From DASSKW01 sp035701115 (lineage in GTDB: Bacteria; Pseudomonadota; Gammaproteobacteria; Natronospirales; REEB76): 8,889 nt of DNA. The notes below the pieces were generated by a model. It was given only the letters and a program-made list of their open reading frames with translations. It searched no databases and was not told the DNA's origin. This document shows positions 5,890 to 8,889 of this stretch, piece by piece (the first letter of the stretch is position 1; each line of letters opens with the position of its first letter). The stretch lies in NCBI GenBank assembly GCA_035701115.1, contig DASSOA010000008.1:1-8889 (forward strand). Direction: 5' to 3'. The translations under genes and the position numbers were made by a program.

Positions 5890-7212
5890 ATGTACCGTCT
5901 GCGTTACGCCTTCCTGAGTTGTGTGCTGATGCTGTTGGCGTCCTGCGGTGGCACCGACAGCAGCCAGGTGCTCGCCGGCGGCGTGCAGGAGGCCGCCGGC
6001 AACGATTGCTCGCTGACGGGCGAAAATTACCAGATCCTCGGCGTGATGCAGGACTGGTATTACTGGTACCAGAATCTGCCGGCCGCCGATCCCGCCGCGT
6101 ATTCCAATCCCGAGCGTTTCGTCGAAGCCCTGCGTTATCAGCCGCTGGACCGTTTCAGTTACGTCACCACTCAAGCCGCCAATCAGGCGTTCTACGGCGC
6201 GGGTCAGTACGTGGGCGTCGGCATCAGCCAGCTGTTGAACGCGAGCGGTCAGTTGCAGGTCAGCGACGTCTATCCGAACAGCCCCGCAGCCAATGCCGGC
6301 ATGGTGCGCGGCGATACGATCCTGACCATCAACGGCACGCCGGTGAGCACGCTCGTCGCCAACGGCACATTGAACTACGGGCCGGCAACCGTCGGCACGG
6401 CTGTCACCCTGGAGTTCGAGCATGCCGCGGGCGACACCCACACCGTCACCCTGACCAAGACTGTGGTCACGCAACCCAACGTGAAGCTGCTGCAGGTATT
6501 CACGGCCGGTGCCCACAAGATCGGCTACTTCTTTTTCCAGAATTTCATCGAGCCGTCGGACAACGAACTCAACGATGCGTTCAAGCAACTCAAGGCGGAC
6601 GGCGTTGACGAACTCATCATTGACGACCGCTACAATGGCGGCGGTCTGCTGTCGGTCGCGCAATATCTGGGATCATTGATCGCCGGCAACAGCGAAGTCG
6701 GTCAGACGTTTGCCACGCTGAACTACAATGACAAGCACCGCGGCAGCGATTACACCTTCACGTTCAACAGCGAACCCAATGCGCTGGGTCTGAACCGCAT
6801 TGTCTTCATCACCAGCAATGCGACGGCCTCGGCCGCCGAACTCATCATCAATGCGTTGAAGCCTTACCTGGACGTGGTGACTGTCGGCAGCACCACCTTC
6901 GGCAAGCCGGTGGGGGAGAACGGTTTCAACATCTGCAGCGACGTGCTGTATCCGATGACGTTCAAGATGACCAACGCCGCGGGCTACGGCGATTACTTCG
7001 ACGGGTTTGCACCGACCTGCCCGGCGGAAGACGATCTCACACATACTTTGGGCGACAGCAGCGAGGCCTCACTTGCCACGGCGCTGTACTACATCACCAA
7101 CGGCAACTGCGGACCGTATGCCTTCGCCGCGGCACGCACGCTCGCTGAACGCGCGGCAATTATGCCCGCGCCAAAAAAATACGGTTGGCGGCAACTGGTG
7201 AACGGCTATTGA
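5890..7212 (+). CDS. S41-family (C-terminal processing) peptidase, PDZ-containing lipoprotein
   Basis: Predicted serine peptidase anchored in the envelope. The 440-residue product begins with a lipoprotein signal: basic start, hydrophobic stretch and lipobox LASC with Cys19 as the lipidated residue. Gly follows at +2, which by the Lol rule suggests the outer membrane. A helical N-terminal part (about 40-100) precedes a PDZ domain (about 107-195: YVGVGISQ, PNSPAANAGMVRGDTILTIN). The S41 core follows. The Ser/Lys dyad is Ser314 in ATASAAEL and Lys339 in STTFGKPVGEN, with the same 25-residue spacing as Ser430/Lys455 of E. coli Tsp. The mature part has four further cysteines (40, 349, 377, 407), an even number that could form disulfides. 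A GAGGTGG ribosome site precedes ATG 5890. It may share a transcript with folB-folK, but no functional link is evident. The natural substrate is unknown; I give no symbol because CtpA/Prc naming would overstate it. Confidence 0.92.
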   Translation: MYRLRYAFLSCVLMLLASCGGTDSSQVLAGGVQEAAGNDCSLTGENYQILGVMQDWYYWYQNLPAADPAAYSNPERFVEALRYQPLDRFSYVTTQAANQAFYGAGQYVGVGISQLLNASGQLQVSDVYPNSPAANAGMVRGDTILTINGTPVSTLVANGTLNYGPATVGTAVTLEFEHAAGDTHTVTLTKTVVTQPNVKLLQVFTAGAHKIGYFFFQNFIEPSDNELNDAFKQLKADGVDELIIDDRYNGGGLLSVAQYLGSLIAGNSEVGQTFATLNYNDKHRGSDYTFTFNSEPNALGLNRIVFITSNATASAAELIINALKPYLDVVTVGSTTFGKPVGENGFNICSDVLYPMTFKMTNAAGYGDYFDGFAPTCPAEDDLTHTLGDSSEASLATALYYITNGNCGPYAFAAARTLAERAAIMPAPKKYGWRQLVNGY

Positions 7213-7323
7213 ACGACTGACATGCAGACACGATAGCTGGCAGGAATCCGGCGTGCTCGGCCTTTTCAAGGCGGTCGGTATTCAGACTTTGCAGCGCATT
7301 CCATGCCACGGCTCCGTGCCGGA

Positions 7324-7355
7324 CCCGCAGTGCACGAAGTTGCGCACACTGCGGG
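7324..7355. terminator. Putative bidirectional terminator between convergent genes
   Basis: CCCGCAGTG (7324-7332) and CACTGCGGG (7347-7355) form a perfect 9-bp stem with a 14-nt loop, between the converging peptidase and small-exported-protein genes. Only TTT follows on the plus strand and no T-run on the minus, so its strength is uncertain. Two smaller hairpins lie upstream in the same gap: GCCTT/AAGGC (7260-7272) and CACGG/CCGTG (7307-7318). Nothing else is recognised in 7213-7371. Confidence 0.5.
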
Positions 7356-7371
7356 TTTGGTCAATTACGGA

Positions 7372-7956
7372 TCAAGGCGTTTTCGTGATCGGTGTTGCAG
7401 TCTTGTCAGTCTGTTTGGATTTCGCGGAGTGTGACGGTTTATCGGGGACCTTGTTCAGCAAGGCATGGAATTCCGCCGCGTCAACCGATGTTTTCAGAGT
7501 ACGGCCCGGCAGTGAGTCGAGCGTTTCATTCAAAACTGAAAACACCTGCTCGTCCGTCACGGTGCTGCACATCGTCGCTTCGCAAATCCCGGTGGATTCC
7601 GACGCGCGCGCCGCGGCGGCGGCGTCCTGGATTGCATCCCGGTTTGAAGAAAACCCGCGGTTGGTCGCGCAGATCAGGGTCTGGCGAACATGACTGCCTG
7701 CCTGCGTGTTGAGGCGGCACACGACGACATTGGCCAGCTTTGGATCGTTTGAATAGGGCTCACGCAGCCCCTGCTTGATGATCTGCAGCACCCTCAGCAC
7801 TTCCGGCGTTCCTTCCACCTTGATCTTGCCGAGTTGCAGGACGTCCTGGCCCTGTTCCTTGGTCAGCAGCTGGTCCGCGGCGGCGGAGGTCGCAAACGAG
7901 ATCAGCGTGATTGCGCAACACGCAATGAGAACACGTTGAATTGATTGTCGGTTCAT
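7372..7956 (-). CDS. Small exported four-cysteine protein of unknown function
   Basis: A 194-residue protein I cannot name. A clear Sec signal peptide (hydrophobic residues 9-22, likely cut after SAAA, mature from Asp28) sends it to the periplasm or outside. The mature part has Cys80, Cys96, Cys125 and Cys130. The spacing CRLNTQAGSHVRQTLICATN recalls a motif in short proteobacterial exported proteins (C-R, then GS, basic residues, C-x-T), usually annotated hypothetical; this is from memory. An alanine-rich helix follows (about 108-119). The tail after residue 170 is Lys/Ser/Thr/Pro-rich and probably disordered. Coding is supported by the signal peptide, a strong AAAGGAGA ribosome site (7968-7961) before ATG 7956, and its position as a single gene flanked by gaps. 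It converges on the peptidase gene, sharing a terminator region. No enzyme motif is visible; the cysteines suggest disulfides. Confidence 0.82.
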   Translation of the reverse strand: MNRQSIQRVLIACCAITLISFATSAAADQLLTKEQGQDVLQLGKIKVEGTPEVLRVLQIIKQGLREPYSNDPKLANVVVCRLNTQAGSHVRQTLICATNRGFSSNRDAIQDAAAAARASESTGICEATMCSTVTDEQVFSVLNETLDSLPGRTLKTSVDAAEFHALLNKVPDKPSHSAKSKQTDKTATPITKTP

Positions 7957-8002
7957 GGTTTCTCCTTTACGTTGATCATGGGTATGACACTGACTTGGCA
8001 GA

Positions 8003-8018
8003 CTTGATTCAATTCAAG
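8003..8018. promoter_or_regulatory. Dyad CTTGA-N6-TCAAG upstream of the small exported protein gene
   Basis: CTTGA (8003-8007) and TCAAG (8014-8018) form a perfect inverted repeat with a 6-bp AT-rich centre, about 47 bp before the ATG at 7956. On the minus strand it contains two overlapping TTGAAT-like -35 candidates, but no convincing -10 follows at the right distance. It could be an operator or part of the promoter. The rest of 7957-8060 shows only the ribosome site. Confidence 0.25.
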
Positions 8019-8060
8019 CTGCTCCGGCACCTGACTCGCAGGCGCATCACCCCCAACGCT

Positions 8061-8813
8061 TCACCAGCCGATATTACGCCCGCCGTCCACAGAAAGAATC
8101 TGCCCGGTCACGTATTCGGCATCGCGTGCGAGATACACCACAGCGCCGGCGATGTCATCGGGAGAACCGACGCGCTGCAGCGCGGTGCGGTCCAGAATGG
8201 CCTTTTTGCTCTTGCCATCGAGCCCCTGTTCGGGCCACAGGATGGCGCCCGGCGCAATGCCGTTGACCCGCACATCGGGCCCGAGTTCGCGCGCCAGTGA
8301 ACGCGTCAGCATGTCGAGGCCGGCTTTGCTCACGCTGTAAACCGTGTGTTCGCGCAACGGCCGCTGCCCGTAGATGTCCACGATGTTGACAATCGAACCG
8401 TGATTGCGGCGCAGGTACGGTGCCGCTGCCTGGCTCAGAAAAAACGGCGCCTTGAGGTTGGTGTCCATCAACTGGTCCCAATCGGCTTCGGTCACGCTGC
8501 CGATCGGCGTGGGGGAGAACATCGCCGCGTTGTTCACCAGCAGATCGAGGCTGCCCCATTGCAGCGCCGCCTTGATAATGGAATCGAAACCCGCGACATC
8601 GGCGAGATCCTTCTGTGCCAGCATTGCCGAATCGCGCCGGCTCGCATTCAGCCGGTTGCACAGCGCCGATGCCTCGCCTTCCGAGCGGTGATAATGCAGC
8701 ACCACGTTCATGCCTTCGGCATGCAGGCGTTCCGCGATTGCGGCGCCCACGCGGCGCACGGCTCCGGTAATCAAGGCCGTTTTACCGGCGAGCTTTCGGG
8801 TATCATTCGGCAT
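8061..8813 (-). CDS. folM: Pteridine reductase (FolM-type short-chain dehydrogenase)
   Basis: NADPH-dependent reductase expected to reduce dihydromonapterin and/or dihydrofolate. The 250-residue SDR has the pteridine-reductase form of the cofactor motif, TGAVRRVG (residues 16-23), where arginine replaces the usual central glycine of TGxxxGxG. NNAA is at 94-97. The catalytic set is Asp146, Tyr159 and Lys163: Asp replaces the usual SDR serine, and the spacing equals Asp181/Tyr194/Lys198 of Leishmania PTR1. The C-terminal VTGQILSVDGGRNIGW is typical. All active-site residues are present. ATG 8813 has a GAGG ribosome site (8825-8822). It lies 2.2 kb from folB-folK on the opposite strand, so it is in the same metabolic neighbourhood but not the same operon. 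A general SDR (FabG-like) is the alternative, made unlikely by the Arg and Asp signatures. The exact substrate is inferred. Confidence 0.9.
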   Translation of the reverse strand: MPNDTRKLAGKTALITGAVRRVGAAIAERLHAEGMNVVLHYHRSEGEASALCNRLNASRRDSAMLAQKDLADVAGFDSIIKAALQWGSLDLLVNNAAMFSPTPIGSVTEADWDQLMDTNLKAPFFLSQAAAPYLRRNHGSIVNIVDIYGQRPLREHTVYSVSKAGLDMLTRSLARELGPDVRVNGIAPGAILWPEQGLDGKSKKAILDRTALQRVGSPDDIAGAVVYLARDAEYVTGQILSVDGGRNIGW

Positions 8814-8830
8814 GCCTGCGGCCTCTTATT

Positions 8831-8876
8831 CGTGATTTTCACGTCACTATAAACCAGTTACCGTGCTGCCCGTAAA
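8831..8876 (-). promoter_or_regulatory. folM upstream region: weak promoter candidate and CGTGA/TCACG dyad
   Basis: On the minus strand TTTACG (8876-8871) and TTTATA (8853-8848), spaced 17 bp, form a weak sigma-70-like promoter 35 bp before the folM ATG. Between it and the gene lies a perfect inverted repeat CGTGA-TTT-TCACG (8831-8843), placed just past the predicted start site, where a repressor could bind. Both are suggestions from pattern alone. Confidence 0.3.
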
Positions 8877-8889
8877 ACAGTCTCTCGGC
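8863..8889 (+). other. Possible first codons of a divergent gene, cut by window edge
   Basis: From GTG 8863 the plus strand is open to the window end for nine codons (MLPVKQSLG). No good ribosome site precedes it and nine codons cannot identify a product. Reported only because a gene divergent from folM is plausible here. Confidence 0.15.

Noticed and set aside
5854..6663. A 269-codon open frame on the minus strand opposite the peptidase gene
   Set aside because: The plus strand encodes a lipoprotein signal, a PDZ domain and a canonical S41 dyad; the antisense product has no motif.

Overview
The window reads as chromosomal core sequence from a GC-rich gammaproteobacterium. Primase, TsaD, RpsU, YqeY and FolB can be aligned by eye with their E. 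coli counterparts over their whole length. The gene order is the classic rpsU-dnaG-rpoD macromolecular synthesis operon with tsaD divergent from it. I cannot fix the genus. The imperfect-palindrome and REP-like intergenic repeats suggest an environmental lineage outside the enterics, but this is inference.

Left half, minus strand (1-3753): transcription runs right to left, rpsU (ribosomal protein S21), yqeY (GatB/YqeY-like protein), dnaG (primase), rpoD (sigma-70, cut by the window edge). The operon contains a good sigma-70-type promoter before rpsU and a textbook intrinsic terminator between rpsU and yqeY. A 126-bp imperfect palindrome lies between yqeY and dnaG and overlaps the yqeY stop codon. 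Between dnaG and rpoD there is a small hairpin at the dnaG end, a perfect TATAAT box, and a second hairpin plus T-tract in the rpoD leader. Each junction therefore carries a site that could make the genes differ in expression: abundant S21, scarce primase, intermediate sigma.

Middle, plus strand (3784-7212): tsaD (tRNA t6A synthesis), a 160-bp block of REP-like hairpins, then folB and folK overlapping by 8 nt (two consecutive steps of folate synthesis), then a lipoprotein with PDZ and S41 peptidase domains.

Right part, minus strand (7372-8813): a small exported four-cysteine protein of unknown function converges on the peptidase gene. Beyond it is a FolM-type pteridine reductase, functionally linked to folB/folK. 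The last 76 bases hold its upstream region and possibly the first codons of a divergent gene.

I found no tRNA or rRNA gene, CRISPR array, insertion sequence, phage or defence gene. No gene cluster here looks like an undescribed system. The most interesting content is the regulatory and repeat structure between the housekeeping genes, and the small secreted cysteine protein.
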